Below are positions 17,437 to 26,938 of a stretch of DNA of 64,000 nt, piece by piece. The position numbers and the translations under genes are program-made. The DNA is from Chloroflexota bacterium (GTDB lineage: Bacteria > Chloroflexota > Chloroflexia > Thermomicrobiales > UBA6265): NCBI GenBank assembly GCA_023389575.1, contig JAEWEG010000050.1:78583-142582 (forward strand), given 5' to 3'. Within the stretch, counting starts at the first letter, position 1. Every line of letters starts with the position of its first letter. The notes under the pieces are model-generated. The model saw nothing but the letters and a program-made list of their open reading frames with translations. It ran no database searches and was not told where the DNA came from.

Positions 17437-19086
17437 TCATGCATTCACGGCGGTGACGAGCGCCACGTCGATTTCGGTGACGCGGCCGTCGCGGACCTCG
17501 ATCGCACGATTGGCGAGCCGGTCGATGGCGTAGCGGTCGTGGAGCACCACGATCACGGTGCCGGTGAATTGCAGCAGCGCGCGTTCGAACTCCTCGCGGG
17601 CATCGATGTCGAGATGGTTGAGGGGCTCGTCGAGCAGGAGCAGGTTGGTTCCGCGCAGGACCAGGATCGCGAGCATGAGGCGGGCGCGTTCGCCGTAGGA
17701 GAGCGACGCGATCTGGCGGTGGACCATCTCCCCGCCGAACAGGAACTTGTGGAGGAAGGTGCGAAGGTCGCTTTCGCTGCCTCCCGCCTCACGCCGCGCC
17801 TGCTCCATCACGGTGAGCGATGGATCGATGGTGTCCTGTTCCTGGGCGAAGTAGCCGGGCCGGACGCCTGGCCCAAGCCGGATGGAACCGCCCATGGGCG
17901 GAAGGTCGCCGGTGATCGAGCGGATGAGGGTCGACTTTCCACCACCGTTGGGCCCGAGCAAGGCCAGCCGCTCGCCGAAGCGGAGATGGAGCGAAACGTC
18001 CTCCAGGACCGGTTTGCCTGGGTATCCGAGCGTGGCGTGTTCGATGATCACCACATCGCGGGCGCCACCCTGGGGTTCCGCGAACTCGACATCGAGTCCC
18101 CACTTCAATTGGGGCTTTTCGATGTACTCCGTGGATTCGAGCAGGCGTTCGAGCTTCCGCTTGCGGACCACGGCGGGGCGGGCGATCTTGGCCGCCTTGG
18201 CGCGAATGGCGTAATCGATGGTGTTGGCCTCGATCGTGCGGGCGTGGTGTTCCGCGCCACGGATGTCCTCGGTGATGCGGGCGATGTCCTTCTGCTGCCG
18301 GGTGTAGGCGGCCGCGAGTTCCTCTTCCTGATGGGCGCGGGCGGCGACGTAGTCCGAGTACGTCCCAACCCAGGACGTCACCGCGCGGGTATCCGGATCG
18401 AGTTCGAGAATCCGGGTCACGACGGCGTCGAGGAACGCGCGGTCGTGCGAGACCATGAGCACCGCCCCGGTGTAGCCGAGCAGGAAGTCCTGGAGCCAGT
18501 CGAGGGCGTCGATATCCAGGTGGTTGGTCGGTTCGTCGAGCAGCAGCAGGTCGGGCCGGGAGGCGAGCAACCCCGCGAGGCCGGCGCGTGTTTTCTGGCC
18601 ACCGGACAACTGGCCCAGCGGCGTGGTCCACGGGATGTCACCGAGCCCAAAGCGGTCGAGCAGCACGCCGAGTTCATCGGTCGCCGCATAGCCACCAGCG
18701 GCCTCGAAGGCGTCGTTCGCGGCGGCATGCCGGTCGGCCACGGCGACAGGATCGAGGTCCGGGTCGGCGTAGCCAGCGACCGCCTCATCGAGCGCCCGCT
18801 GGGCGGCCAGGAGGCCATTGGTTGGGCCGTCCAGGAGCTCGCCAAGCGTGCCATCGGGAGTGTCGGCGAAGCCCTGGCGCAGGAATCCGATCCTGGCGTT
18901 CGGGTTCAACGTGACGGAGCCAGAGGATGGGTGTTCCTCGCCCGTGATGACGCGGAGCAACGTCGATTTGCCAGCGCCATTGGGGCCGATGAGACCGACG
19001 CGTTCCCCGGGATTGATTGTGAACGAGACTGAATTGAGGATCTGGGTGTCGCCAAAGCGTATGGAGACCTGGTTGACGGTCAACAT
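17437..19086 (-). CDS. ABC-F family ATPase
   Basis: A 549-aa tandem-ABC protein without membrane segments, as in ABC-F proteins that act on the ribosome. First cassette: Walker A GPNGAGKST (34-42), signature LSGGQKTRAGLA, Walker B LLLLDEPTNHLD. Second cassette: GPNGGGKST, LSYGERARLML, LLLLDEPLNHLD. The linker between them contains the charged helical hairpin (AARAHQEEELAAAYTRQQKDIARI) of the P-site tRNA interaction motif. ATG 19086 follows AAGGAGGG. The gene may be housekeeping (translation factor) or give ribosome protection; the sequence does not decide. The weaker second signature (LSYGE) is common in the family. Confidence 0.9.
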   Translation of the reverse strand: MLTVNQVSIRFGDTQILNSVSFTINPGERVGLIGPNGAGKSTLLRVITGEEHPSSGSVTLNPNARIGFLRQGFADTPDGTLGELLDGPTNGLLAAQRALDEAVAGYADPDLDPVAVADRHAAANDAFEAAGGYAATDELGVLLDRFGLGDIPWTTPLGQLSGGQKTRAGLAGLLASRPDLLLLDEPTNHLDIDALDWLQDFLLGYTGAVLMVSHDRAFLDAVVTRILELDPDTRAVTSWVGTYSDYVAARAHQEEELAAAYTRQQKDIARITEDIRGAEHHARTIEANTIDYAIRAKAAKIARPAVVRKRKLERLLESTEYIEKPQLKWGLDVEFAEPQGGARDVVIIEHATLGYPGKPVLEDVSLHLRFGERLALLGPNGGGKSTLIRSITGDLPPMGGSIRLGPGVRPGYFAQEQDTIDPSLTVMEQARREAGGSESDLRTFLHKFLFGGEMVHRQIASLSYGERARLMLAILVLRGTNLLLLDEPLNHLDIDAREEFERALLQFTGTVIVVLHDRYAIDRLANRAIEVRDGRVTEIDVALVTAVNA

Positions 19087-19320
19087 GGCATCCCTCCTTC
19101 GCGGTGTCGTCGCGCGGCGCCCAAATGGGTGGCGGCGACTGGCCAAGGACGTTTGAACGTGAACAGGGGGTGTTCACGGGGATGCTATTTCGTCAAACCA
19201 CTTTGCTCCATGAATCGGCCGGGCACGTTCGCACATCGTGGGGCCTTGCGACGGGAATTGGTCACCCGTGGTGAATCCCGGTGCCAAGGTTAGCGCGAGG
19301 CACCGGGAATTGCAACGCGC

Positions 19321-21051
19321 CTACAACTTCGCCATGTACTCGCTGGCCGCCCAGCCGGCGCCGAAGCTGGAGGTGACCTGATACCAGGTGTAGCCATTTG
19401 CCCTGGTTGGCCCGGAGAGCACGGTGACGATGGTGGAGGCGGGAATCGTGGCGAGGATTCGACCGCTCGTGGACGGCGTGGCGCGCAGGCGGAGCGATTC
19501 GGTGACGCGAGCGCGCGTACCGGCCGGCCAACCTCCGCTGCTCGGGGGAGGCGTGGGGGCCGTGCCGCCAGATTTCGCCAGGAATTCCCCGGCCGCCCAG
19601 CCGGTTCCATAGGACGTTTGCACCTCGTACCAGGTGTAGCCATTCGATGGGCTCGGGCCACCGACGATCGTGCAGAGTGTGCCTGTCGGCATGGTGAGAT
19701 GGACCTTGCTGGCCAGGGTCGGAGCGTCGCGCAGGTACAGCCCAGCGGTCACGCGCACGGTGTCGCCGACGACGAAGGCGCCGCTGGTGGGCGGTGGTGT
19801 CGGGGCGGGTGTCGGCGACGGGGTCGTGGTGGTGACCCTGAGATACTCTCCGGCGGCCCACCCCTGGCCATAAGGAGTGCTCAGCTTGTACCACGTGTAG
19901 CCATTGGCGACGGTTGGTCCTCCAGTGACCGTGCAGGCCGTGCCAGCGGCCATCGTGACCAGGATCCGGCCGCTGCTGGAGGCGGTTTCGCGGAGTCTCA
20001 GGTTGGCGGTGGCGACCACCTTCGTTCCGGCCGGGTGGCCGGATTGCGAGGGCGGGGTGGGAGGCGGCGTCGCGGTGACCTTCACGAGGCTGATGGTGGC
20101 GGCCCATCCAATGCCCGACGACGTGTTGAGCTGATACCAGATGTAGCCATCGGCGGGAACCGGTCCGGCGAGGACGGTTCCGGTCGCGCTGGATTGCATG
20201 GTCGTGATCACCCGTCCCCCGAGGTTGGGCGCGGTGCGAAGGTTCAGCGCCGAGGTGACGCGCACCGTGTCGTTGACCTGGAAGGCGGCGGGCGTGGGAG
20301 AGGGGGTGGGTTGGGTTGTGTCGCCGAGCATGGCGGCGGCGGTCGCGAAGCCGTAGCCCTTCTGCTGGAGCAACGAAATGATGCGGGGAAGGGCGGGACC
20401 TTCCTGTGAGCCACTTCCGACGTGCATGAGATAGATGTAGCCGTTGCCGTGGTTGGCGTTCACGCGATTCACGATCTGATTGGCCGTGAAGCCGTTCCAG
20501 CCCATCAGGTCGATCGACCACAACAGGCACTTGCCGAACCCGGCGTTGCCGAGATCGGACAGCACGCCATTGTCGTAGTCGCCGAATGGTGGCCGAAACC
20601 AGGGGCGGGAGCCGACGCCGACGGCATTGACGAATGCTTCCTCGGTGCTGGTGAGCTGGGCGGCGCGGGCACTGGTGGTCAGGACGGTGCTGGAATGCGA
20701 GACGCCGGTGAACGACGGGTGCGAGTACGAGTGATTGACGAGCTGGTGGCCCTCGTCAACGATGCGGCGGACGAGGGCGGGGTAGGAGACCGCGAATTGC
20801 CCGGTGAGCGGAAACGTTGCCTTGATTCCGGCGTCTTTCAGGATGTTGAGGATCGAGGCGCAGTGGCCGGAATCCGACCCACCGTCGAAGGTGAGCGCGA
20901 CGACAGGTTTTGTCAGCGGTCCGCGAAAGATGGTCACGGCCGGGTCGGCGGCGTGGCCAATCGAGGCGGTGCCAATCGCGCCCGCGGCCGCGACGGCGCC
21001 CAGCACGAAACCGCGTCGAGATACTCCAGGTCGCTGATCACTGGCGTTCAT
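19321..21051 (-). CDS. Tat-exported polysaccharide deacetylase with four SH3 domains
   Basis: A 576-aa secreted NodB-family enzyme. A Tat signal (SRRGFVLGAVAAAG) precedes a deacetylase domain with intact motifs: VVALTFDGG (catalytic base/metal Asp56 region), HSYSH (His107, His111) and FRPPFGD (152-158), then a late LMHVG. Four SH3 domains follow, each with the NLRxxP/GWAAxEYL pattern, joined by Pro-rich linkers. It should remove N-acetyl groups from cell-wall or biofilm glycan outside the cell, with the SH3 domains as wall anchors. ATG 21051 is used; an in-frame GTG is two codons upstream. Compare the degenerate relative at 2385-4286. Confidence 0.88.
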   Translation of the reverse strand: MNASDQRPGVSRRGFVLGAVAAAGAIGTASIGHAADPAVTIFRGPLTKPVVALTFDGGSDSGHCASILNILKDAGIKATFPLTGQFAVSYPALVRRIVDEGHQLVNHSYSHPSFTGVSHSSTVLTTSARAAQLTSTEEAFVNAVGVGSRPWFRPPFGDYDNGVLSDLGNAGFGKCLLWSIDLMGWNGFTANQIVNRVNANHGNGYIYLMHVGSGSQEGPALPRIISLLQQKGYGFATAAAMLGDTTQPTPSPTPAAFQVNDTVRVTSALNLRTAPNLGGRVITTMQSSATGTVLAGPVPADGYIWYQLNTSSGIGWAATISLVKVTATPPPTPPSQSGHPAGTKVVATANLRLRETASSSGRILVTMAAGTACTVTGGPTVANGYTWYKLSTPYGQGWAAGEYLRVTTTTPSPTPAPTPPPTSGAFVVGDTVRVTAGLYLRDAPTLASKVHLTMPTGTLCTIVGGPSPSNGYTWYEVQTSYGTGWAAGEFLAKSGGTAPTPPPSSGGWPAGTRARVTESLRLRATPSTSGRILATIPASTIVTVLSGPTRANGYTWYQVTSSFGAGWAASEYMAKL

Positions 21052-21470
21052 ATCCACACCCTACCCGTGGTCGGCGGCCACGGTGGCTGCCTGTCGCGGG
21101 AGCATCGCGCGGGCGTGAGCAACGCTGGAAATGTGGCATCCCTCCGGAACCCACCGCGTATGCGCGGTGAACCCTCGACATGACCACATGAAATGCGTGC
21201 ACGTTGTGCCGGCGATATCCCGGATTCGATTAGTCCCTGAGACCCAGTGAATCCACTCTATTCCAGGCGCGGTAGGGGGTCAACTGGTTGTAGGAAGCTG
21301 TCCGGAATGACCCAGGACCCGGGCCATGCCTGGACGAGAGCCAGGCGGCGGACCAACGTCCGGGCGGTATGGTGGGGAGATTCTGAGGGCGGCGGGCGGA
21401 ACACCAAAACGGCGGCATCCCGGGTGGGATACCGCCGTTCGATGCTGGTTTTGACCTGTTGTGACCGGGC
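21052..21470 (+). other. intergenic region (about 420 b)
   Basis: No credible gene on either strand. Its right end holds the terminator hairpin for the small minus-strand gene at 21471-21731. The left part should hold the promoter of the deacetylase gene, but no clear -35/-10 pair was found. Confidence 0.6.
21408..21439 (-). terminator. intrinsic terminator of the small acidic protein gene
   Basis: Stem 21408-21421 / 21426-21439 (14 bp with one mismatch, 4-base loop). On the minus strand the hairpin is followed by TTTTGG, giving a recognisable intrinsic terminator about 30 bases after the stop. Confidence 0.7.
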
Positions 21471-21731
21471 CTAGCCTTCGTTGTCCGCCTCGACGGCGGC
21501 GCTGGCCGCGACCTCGAGGGCGGAGAGGGCGTAGTTGTCAATCTCCTGCTGGAGCGAATCCCGCAGGTTGATGAGATCGACGAGGTCGAGACCCGCGATG
21601 ACCGCGTTGGACGTCGCGTCGCCGTCGTCCTCCGAGTTGGGAACAACCCGGAATTCGACCTCGATCATCTCCTCGCCGTCGAACTCTTCACCGGTCGGCA
21701 ATTCATCCATGTAGATGTTGTAGGTGTCCAT
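21471..21731 (-). CDS. small acidic protein of unknown function
   Basis: An 86-aa strongly acidic cytoplasmic protein (MDTYNIYMDELPTGEEFDGEE...) with an internal predicted helix VDLINLRDSLQQEIDNY. No family recognised. It has its own terminator (21408-21439), and GGGAG lies about 12 bases before the ATG, both supporting a real gene. It is divergent from the PotD-like gene. Confidence 0.65.
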   Translation of the reverse strand: MDTYNIYMDELPTGEEFDGEEMIEVEFRVVPNSEDDGDATSNAVIAGLDLVDLINLRDSLQQEIDNYALSALEVAASAAVEADNEG

Positions 21732-22020
21732 CGCTCGCTAGTGCTCCCTAACGTGACGGGCAATTCCGACCTCGACCGGCCCGTTCCTGACATTTTGCTG
21801 ACGTCTCCACCATTCGAGGCGGTTGTGTTGACGTCACTCGTCAGTCTACCACCGACCGGGTCGCGCGAACGGCGGGTATCGCGCGGGTCGTCGCGGTGGG
21901 TACGGTATGATGTGGCGAGCATTTCGTGGCTCCAACCAGCGGCATTTGGCCGGCGCGCCCCGACGGTGTGGCGGCGCGTTGCCCGCGATCGAAACCCTCG
22001 TTTCCCCAGGTGTGTAGTTC

Positions 22021-23247
22021 ATGGACTTTCGTTCTCCCCGTTTTCGCTGGCCGCATTCGACCTGGACACGCCGCTCCCTGCTTGGGGCCGCCGTGTCGGG
22101 CGCCGCGTTGAGTCTTTCTGGCTGCGGATTTGGCGATGACGACCCCGAGGTGGAGCCCACGGCCGAGCCAACCGCTCTCCCCGAGGTGACCCAGGCGCCA
22201 CCCAAACCCACACAGGCCCCTATCGAGTCTCCAGTGGCCGGGTATCTCGATCCCGAGCGCTGGGCTGGACGGTCGCTGGTGGTGACGAGTCCCGCCCTCG
22301 GCGACACGCTGGATGCCATCAACGAAGCGTTTCTCGACGCGTTCGCGGCCGCGACCGGGGCGGCGGTTCGCCACCAGGAACTGGGTCGGGACGGGGTTTC
22401 CAGCCTCACCAGCCAGGTGGATGCGGGCGAGGTCGTGTGGGACGTGGCGCTGATCCCGACCGAAGAAGTTCTCGGGCTGGCGCGGGGCGGGTACCTGACG
22501 GCCATCGACTACAACGTGGTGGACAAGACGGCGCTCTATCCAGAACTGACGATGCAGCACGGCGTGGGAGCCAGGCTGTACTCGACCGCGATGGTGTACC
22601 CGGCGCAGGCGGAGGAGCCACCCTCGGGGTGGGACGATTTCTGGAACCTCGACCTGTTCATGGGGACCCGGGCGCTGCGCCGGAGTCCGGTCGGCACGCT
22701 CGAGTTCGCGCTGCTGGCCGATGGGGTGGCGATGGACGACCTGTACCCGCTGGACACGGCCCGGGCATTCGCGTCGCTCGATCGAATCCGGGACGCGACG
22801 CAGTTCTATGAGGATGGCAAGACCCCGGTGGAGTTCGTCCGGACCGGTCAGGCCGGACTCGCCAGCGCCTGGAGCGTGCGAACGGCGCTGCCCGATGTGC
22901 AGTCGCTCGTGGAGACGCAGTGGAACGGTGGCATGCTGGGCGCGGATTCCTGGGTGATTCCGCGTGGCGCGCCGAACAATGACGTTGCGATGAGTTTCGT
23001 GAACTTCGCGACGCGGGCGGTGCCAACCGCCAATTACTCGCGGCTGGAAAACTTCGGACCGGTCAATCCGGGCGCGCTGGAGTTGCTGCGGGAAGACATC
23101 GTCAAGGCGGCGCCGAACGGGCCGGGCAACATGGATGGGCAGTTCTTCCAGAACTGGGCGTTCTGGACCGAGCAGGTGGAACCGCTGACCGCCCAGTTTG
23201 AGGATTGGCTGCTCAACCCGGTCGGGAGTCCTACCGCCGAAAGCTGA
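22021..23247 (+). CDS. PotD-like extracellular solute-binding lipoprotein
   Basis: A 408-aa ABC-type binding protein. The N-terminus has a twin-arginine-like stretch (TRRSLLGAAVSGAAL) ending in the lipobox LSGC (Cys35), so it is exported and lipidated. A Pro/Thr-rich spacer follows, then a periplasmic-binding-protein fold of the spermidine/putrescine (PotD) type: VVWDVALIPTEEVLGLARGGYLTAIDY, WDDFWNLDLF and DSWVIPRGAPNNDVAMSFVNF. Polyamine-type ligands are a family-based guess. No permease or ATPase gene is adjacent, so it is an orphan here. Confidence 0.85.
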   Translation: MDFRSPRFRWPHSTWTRRSLLGAAVSGAALSLSGCGFGDDDPEVEPTAEPTALPEVTQAPPKPTQAPIESPVAGYLDPERWAGRSLVVTSPALGDTLDAINEAFLDAFAAATGAAVRHQELGRDGVSSLTSQVDAGEVVWDVALIPTEEVLGLARGGYLTAIDYNVVDKTALYPELTMQHGVGARLYSTAMVYPAQAEEPPSGWDDFWNLDLFMGTRALRRSPVGTLEFALLADGVAMDDLYPLDTARAFASLDRIRDATQFYEDGKTPVEFVRTGQAGLASAWSVRTALPDVQSLVETQWNGGMLGADSWVIPRGAPNNDVAMSFVNFATRAVPTANYSRLENFGPVNPGALELLREDIVKAAPNGPGNMDGQFFQNWAFWTEQVEPLTAQFEDWLLNPVGSPTAES

Positions 23248-23372
23248 CCGGCGACCGGACATCAACGAGGAATCAGTGCCGGGTCCGCGCCGAGCGTGAC
23301 GGTATGGTGTGCGTGAGCGCGGGCGAAAGCTCGTTTGTTTGATCAGAGTTCCGGATTGAAAGGCCCACCCAG

Positions 23373-23675
23373 ATGTCAGTCGTGAAGATTAATGCCATTT
23401 CCGTACCAGAGGGCGCTGGTCCCGAGCTTGAGAAGCGGTTCGCGGCGCGCAAGCACGCCGTGGACCAGGCGCCAGGCTTCGAGGGCTTCCAGTTGCTGCG
23501 GCCGGTCGCGAACGAGAGCCGGTACTTCGTGGTCACCCAATGGGCGAGCGAAGAGGATTTCCAACGGTGGCGCGATGAAGGCGCCGCCGCTTCCCACGCG
23601 GGCCAGGGAGGTGGAAAACCGGTCTCCTCCGGCGCGGACCTGCTGGAGTTCGAGGTGGTCGACCTCGGCGAGTAG
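23373..23675 (+). CDS. antibiotic-biosynthesis monooxygenase (ABM)-domain protein
   Basis: A 100-aa single ABM domain, a dimeric alpha/beta ferredoxin-like fold. Typical segments: VVKINAISVPEGAGPELEKRFAARK, APGFEGFQLLRP, YFVVTQWASEEDFQRWR. The family includes HmoA-like haem-degrading and quinone-acting monooxygenases. A conserved Trp in the last strand is compatible with haem monooxygenases but does not prove it. Converges on the gamma-glutamyltransferase gene with a 12-base gap. Confidence 0.8.
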   Translation: MSVVKINAISVPEGAGPELEKRFAARKHAVDQAPGFEGFQLLRPVANESRYFVVTQWASEEDFQRWRDEGAAASHAGQGGGKPVSSGADLLEFEVVDLGE

Positions 23676-23687
23676 GCCGGTTCCAGA

Positions 23688-25268
23688 TCAGAAGCCGGCC
23701 GCCGACCCATCGGCGCGGGGGTCCGCGCCGCCCATCAGCACGCCGGAATCGCGATTGATCATGATCGCCTGAGCATGGCCCGCGCCAGTGTTCCAGGCAT
23801 CGATGAGCGTGGGGCGATGCCCGCGAGCGGCCATCTGTTGCACGCTGCCCTCGGGGAATGCCCGCTCCATCAGGAGACCGTCATCCGCGTTGGCGGGGAA
23901 CAGCCAACGCGGCGCCTCGATCGCGGCTTGCGGCTCCATGCCGAAGTCGATCAGGTTGCTGACCAGTTGCATCTGCACCAGCGCCTGGGCATCGCCGCCC
24001 TGCGTGCCGAACGGGCCTCGAAGGACGGAGCCGTCGAACAACATCGACGGCATGAGCGTGTGCATGGTGCGCTTGCCGGGTTCGAGGATATTGACCCGCT
24101 CGGTGTTGAGCGAGAAGGCCGAGCCGCGGTTCTGGAGCAGGATACCGGTGTTGCCCGCGACCACCGCCGACCCAAACGCGCCGAACAGGCTCTGGATCTG
24201 GGACACGGCGTTGCCGTCGGCGTCCACGGCGCAGAGATAGACCGTATCGCCCTGACCGTGCGATGCGTTGGACATCGCCCAACCTGGATCGTAGGTGGAC
24301 CACAAGTCGTCGATGGTCTGGTCGGAGAGGAGCAATTCCACCTCCGGGTCGACGAAGGCCGGGTCGGTGATGCGTTCGTTTCGGACCTGGTAGGCCCGGG
24401 TGGCGGCTTCGACCAATGGATGCAGGTGTGAATGCGCTCCCCAGGTTGGACCGAGGTCTTCGCGCTCGGCCATCCGTAGTCCCATGAGCGCGACGATGCC
24501 CTGCGAGTTGGGCGGCATGGTGCTCACCGTGACATCGCGGTAGGTGGTGGAAATCGGGGTGACCCATTCGCCCGTGTACGCGGCGAGGTCGTCCAGGCTC
24601 AGCCAACCGCCCAGCTCCCTGATCGTGCTCGCGATCGCCTCCGCGATGGGACCGGTGTAGAACGCATCCCGGCCTCCGGCGGCGATCGCTTCCAGCGAGG
24701 TGGCGAGATTCGGGAACCGGATGGTGGAGCCCGACTTCGGCGGCGAGCCTTCCGGATAGACCAGTGAGCGCAGGCCGGGCCAGGTGTCGATCAGCCCGCG
24801 CTGGTTGGCGAGCACGGCGCCAAGGCGCGGTGAAACCGGGAATCCGTCACGGGCCAGGGTGATGGCCGGCGCCAGGAGGCGGGCCATTTCCAGGCGACCG
24901 GATCGTTCGTGGCCCGCGAACCAGGCATCGATGGTTCCCGGGACGGTGACCGCGAACGGTCCCTTGCTGGGCATGCCCGTGTAGCCATTGTCCAGCATCC
25001 ACTGGGCGTCGGCGGCGCCGGGCGCGGGGCCGGAGCCGTTATAGCCAGTCGTTTCGCCGGTCGCGGCGTCGAAGTCCATGAAGAAGCAATCGCCACCGAT
25101 CGCGGTCTGGTCCGGGTAAATGACGGTGAGCACGGCATTGGCGCAGATGATGGAGTCCATCGCCGAACCGCCCTCCTCCAGCACCGCCAGGCCGGCGGAT
25201 GTCGCCAGGTAGTGTGGCGTGGCGATCATTCCGTGGGTGGCGAGCGTGGTTGGGCGACTGGCGGGCAT
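23688..25268 (-). CDS. gamma-glutamyltransferase family protein
   Basis: A 526-aa Ntn-hydrolase precursor of the gamma-glutamyltranspeptidase family. The autocleavage/nucleophile Thr is Thr342 in HGQGDTVYLCAVDADGNAVS; the downstream GSAVVAGNTGILLQNRGSAFS is the glycine-rich gamma-glutamyl binding region, and GTQGGDAQALVQMQ lies near the C-terminus. Length is normal. No export signal is visible (MPASRPTTLATHGMIATPHYLA), as in many cytoplasmic ywrD-like members, so the substrate may be a small amide rather than extracellular glutathione. ATG 25268 follows AAGGAG. Confidence 0.88.
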   Translation of the reverse strand: MPASRPTTLATHGMIATPHYLATSAGLAVLEEGGSAMDSIICANAVLTVIYPDQTAIGGDCFFMDFDAATGETTGYNGSGPAPGAADAQWMLDNGYTGMPSKGPFAVTVPGTIDAWFAGHERSGRLEMARLLAPAITLARDGFPVSPRLGAVLANQRGLIDTWPGLRSLVYPEGSPPKSGSTIRFPNLATSLEAIAAGGRDAFYTGPIAEAIASTIRELGGWLSLDDLAAYTGEWVTPISTTYRDVTVSTMPPNSQGIVALMGLRMAEREDLGPTWGAHSHLHPLVEAATRAYQVRNERITDPAFVDPEVELLLSDQTIDDLWSTYDPGWAMSNASHGQGDTVYLCAVDADGNAVSQIQSLFGAFGSAVVAGNTGILLQNRGSAFSLNTERVNILEPGKRTMHTLMPSMLFDGSVLRGPFGTQGGDAQALVQMQLVSNLIDFGMEPQAAIEAPRWLFPANADDGLLMERAFPEGSVQQMAARGHRPTLIDAWNTGAGHAQAIMINRDSGVLMGGADPRADGSAAGF

Positions 25269-25419
25269 GAGGTGCTCCTTGGGAGGTGTTCCGAAACCGG
25301 TTGGGCTGTTCAACCGTGATAATAGAGTAGGATCATCACCGGTGGAACCGGCGACGGTTCGGCGGATTCCGAGGATGCGGAGGCCAGCGCTGGCGCGATA
25401 CCGCACCCCGAGAGGAGAA

Positions 25420-26598
25420 ATGATGTCGCGATTTCGACAAGCACTCGGCGTGGTCCTGGCGACCGCGCTCCTGACCGTCAGCTCCGCGAACGGGATCGCC
25501 CAGGAGGCTGGCGGCCAGGATGTGGCGTCCAGGGCGCAAATGGCCTCGATCACGCTGGACAGGACGATGTTGCCGGGTGGGTATACCTTCGTGGGCGAGA
25601 CGTTCCTCTCCGCGGAGCAGGTGGCGAGCGGTGACGTGACCGCCGACGAACTGACCGGGGCGGGTTTCGAGACCCAGTACGTGAGTGTGTACCGGAACCT
25701 GGACAACGGCAACGAAATCCGCTCGTACGTGTCGGCGTGGACCGATGGCGCGGCGGCCGAGGCCGGGTTCGAGATTCTCGAGGACGAAGGGCGCACGCAA
25801 CCCGACGGCACTTTCGAGGACGGCGACGCCGGGGTTGGCGAAGCGCCGGGCGAGACCACGACCGGCTCGTGGTCGGAATCGGGCACCACGATCAACAGTG
25901 CGGACGTGACCTTCCGAATCGACCGGTTCCTGGTGGGAACCGCCCTGACGACGCGCGACGGATCGGCGGCGGACGCGGCGACCGTTGGCACGCTGGCGGG
26001 AACCCTGGAGGCCCGGGCGACCTCAGCGATTGGCGGCGAGAGCCCGGACGGCACGGACCTCGCGCTCGTGCCACAGGCGCTGCCACTGTTCACGCTGGCG
26101 CCGTCGCTCCAGTCCGGGTTCCTTGGGGGACCGGATGTGGAGCAAATGTACGGGCTCCAGGGATCGGCGCTCGGTGGGCTGACCGCCTCCTGGAACGATG
26201 TCGTGGCGCTTGCCGGCGACGGTACTTCGGCGCCGTACGTCTCCGTGGGGCTGACGTCGTTCGGCTCGGCGGAGGACTCCCAGGCCGTGATCGACCAGAT
26301 CGGCGAGCTTTCGCCAGACGTGGCCGGTTCGGAACAGGTGGAAGGTTACGCGGTTGACGGCGCGACCGCGGCGGCGGCGTTCCAGTTCCCCAGCCAGGCG
26401 TCGGGGTCGGACGAGGCGGACAGCTTCCGGATCGTGGCGATCGTGGATGCGACGCTGATCGTGATCGACGTGCAGGGCGCGCCCAGCGTGGAGGTGGCCC
26501 AATCGACCGCCGAAACCCTGATGACCGCGCAGATTGGCTGCCTTGGACAGGAGTCGTGCGAGGTTCCCGGGCTTCCGGAGGAACTGACCGCGGCGTAG
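25420..26598 (+). CDS. secreted protein of unknown function
   Basis: A 392-aa protein with a Sec signal peptide (SRFRQALGVVLATALLTVSSANGIAQ). The mature part has two similar halves rich in short beta strands (VSVYRNLDNGNEIRSYVSAW; YVSVGLTSFGSAEDSQAV) and ends with a Cys pair (GCLGQESCEVPG). No family recognised. AGAGGAGA (25411-25418) precedes tandem ATGs at 25420 and 25423. Followed by a long bidirectional terminator. Confidence 0.7.
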   Translation: MMSRFRQALGVVLATALLTVSSANGIAQEAGGQDVASRAQMASITLDRTMLPGGYTFVGETFLSAEQVASGDVTADELTGAGFETQYVSVYRNLDNGNEIRSYVSAWTDGAAAEAGFEILEDEGRTQPDGTFEDGDAGVGEAPGETTTGSWSESGTTINSADVTFRIDRFLVGTALTTRDGSAADAATVGTLAGTLEARATSAIGGESPDGTDLALVPQALPLFTLAPSLQSGFLGGPDVEQMYGLQGSALGGLTASWNDVVALAGDGTSAPYVSVGLTSFGSAEDSQAVIDQIGELSPDVAGSEQVEGYAVDGATAAAAFQFPSQASGSDEADSFRIVAIVDATLIVIDVQGAPSVEVAQSTAETLMTAQIGCLGQESCEVPGLPEELTAA

Positions 26599-26612
26599 TC
26601 TCCAACGTCTTT

Positions 26613-26660
26613 ACGAATACACCCCTCGCCACCATCACTGGTGGCGAGGGGTGTATTCGT
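26613..26660. terminator. 21-bp perfect bidirectional terminator hairpin
   Basis: Positions 26613-26633 are perfectly complementary to 26640-26660, with a 6-base loop. It sits between the convergent secreted-protein gene (+) and the Tat-lipoprotein gene (-). Confidence 0.75.
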
Positions 26661-26677
26661 TGCCCGGTTGGGTAGTC

Positions 26678-26938
26678 CTATGGTTCGGCCTCGGGGGTCG
26701 ATTCCGGTGAGCCGAGCACGAGCTCCGCCGTGCGAGTGGCCTGGAGATCGTCCATGACCGAGGTGCGTTCGGCGTCCCGCTGGCGGCCGCGCTCCGCGTC
26801 GCGGGAGGTACCGGAAGCGCAGGCGGCGAGGACGCCCGAACTCCCGCCCACGAGCACCAGGCCGCCGATGAGGCGACGCCGTGTGATCGTCTTGCGTTCG
26901 TGCCTACGTGCCGGGTTTTCGGTAGGAACCAAAGGCAT
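26678..26938 (-). CDS. small Tat-type lipoprotein, unknown function
   Basis: An 86-aa protein with a twin-arginine n-region (TITRRRLIGGLVLVGG) and lipobox VLAAC (Cys40). The mature part is short, charged and acidic-tailed (SPESTPEAEP). Its start lies inside the 3' end of the recombinase gene (35-base overlap in another frame), so it is probably co-translated. A tiny anchored lipoprotein tied to a recombinase gene is odd; it may be a cell-surface tag or a remnant. Confidence 0.6.
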   Translation of the reverse strand: MPLVPTENPARRHERKTITRRRLIGGLVLVGGSSGVLAACASGTSRDAERGRQRDAERTSVMDDLQATRTAELVLGSPESTPEAEP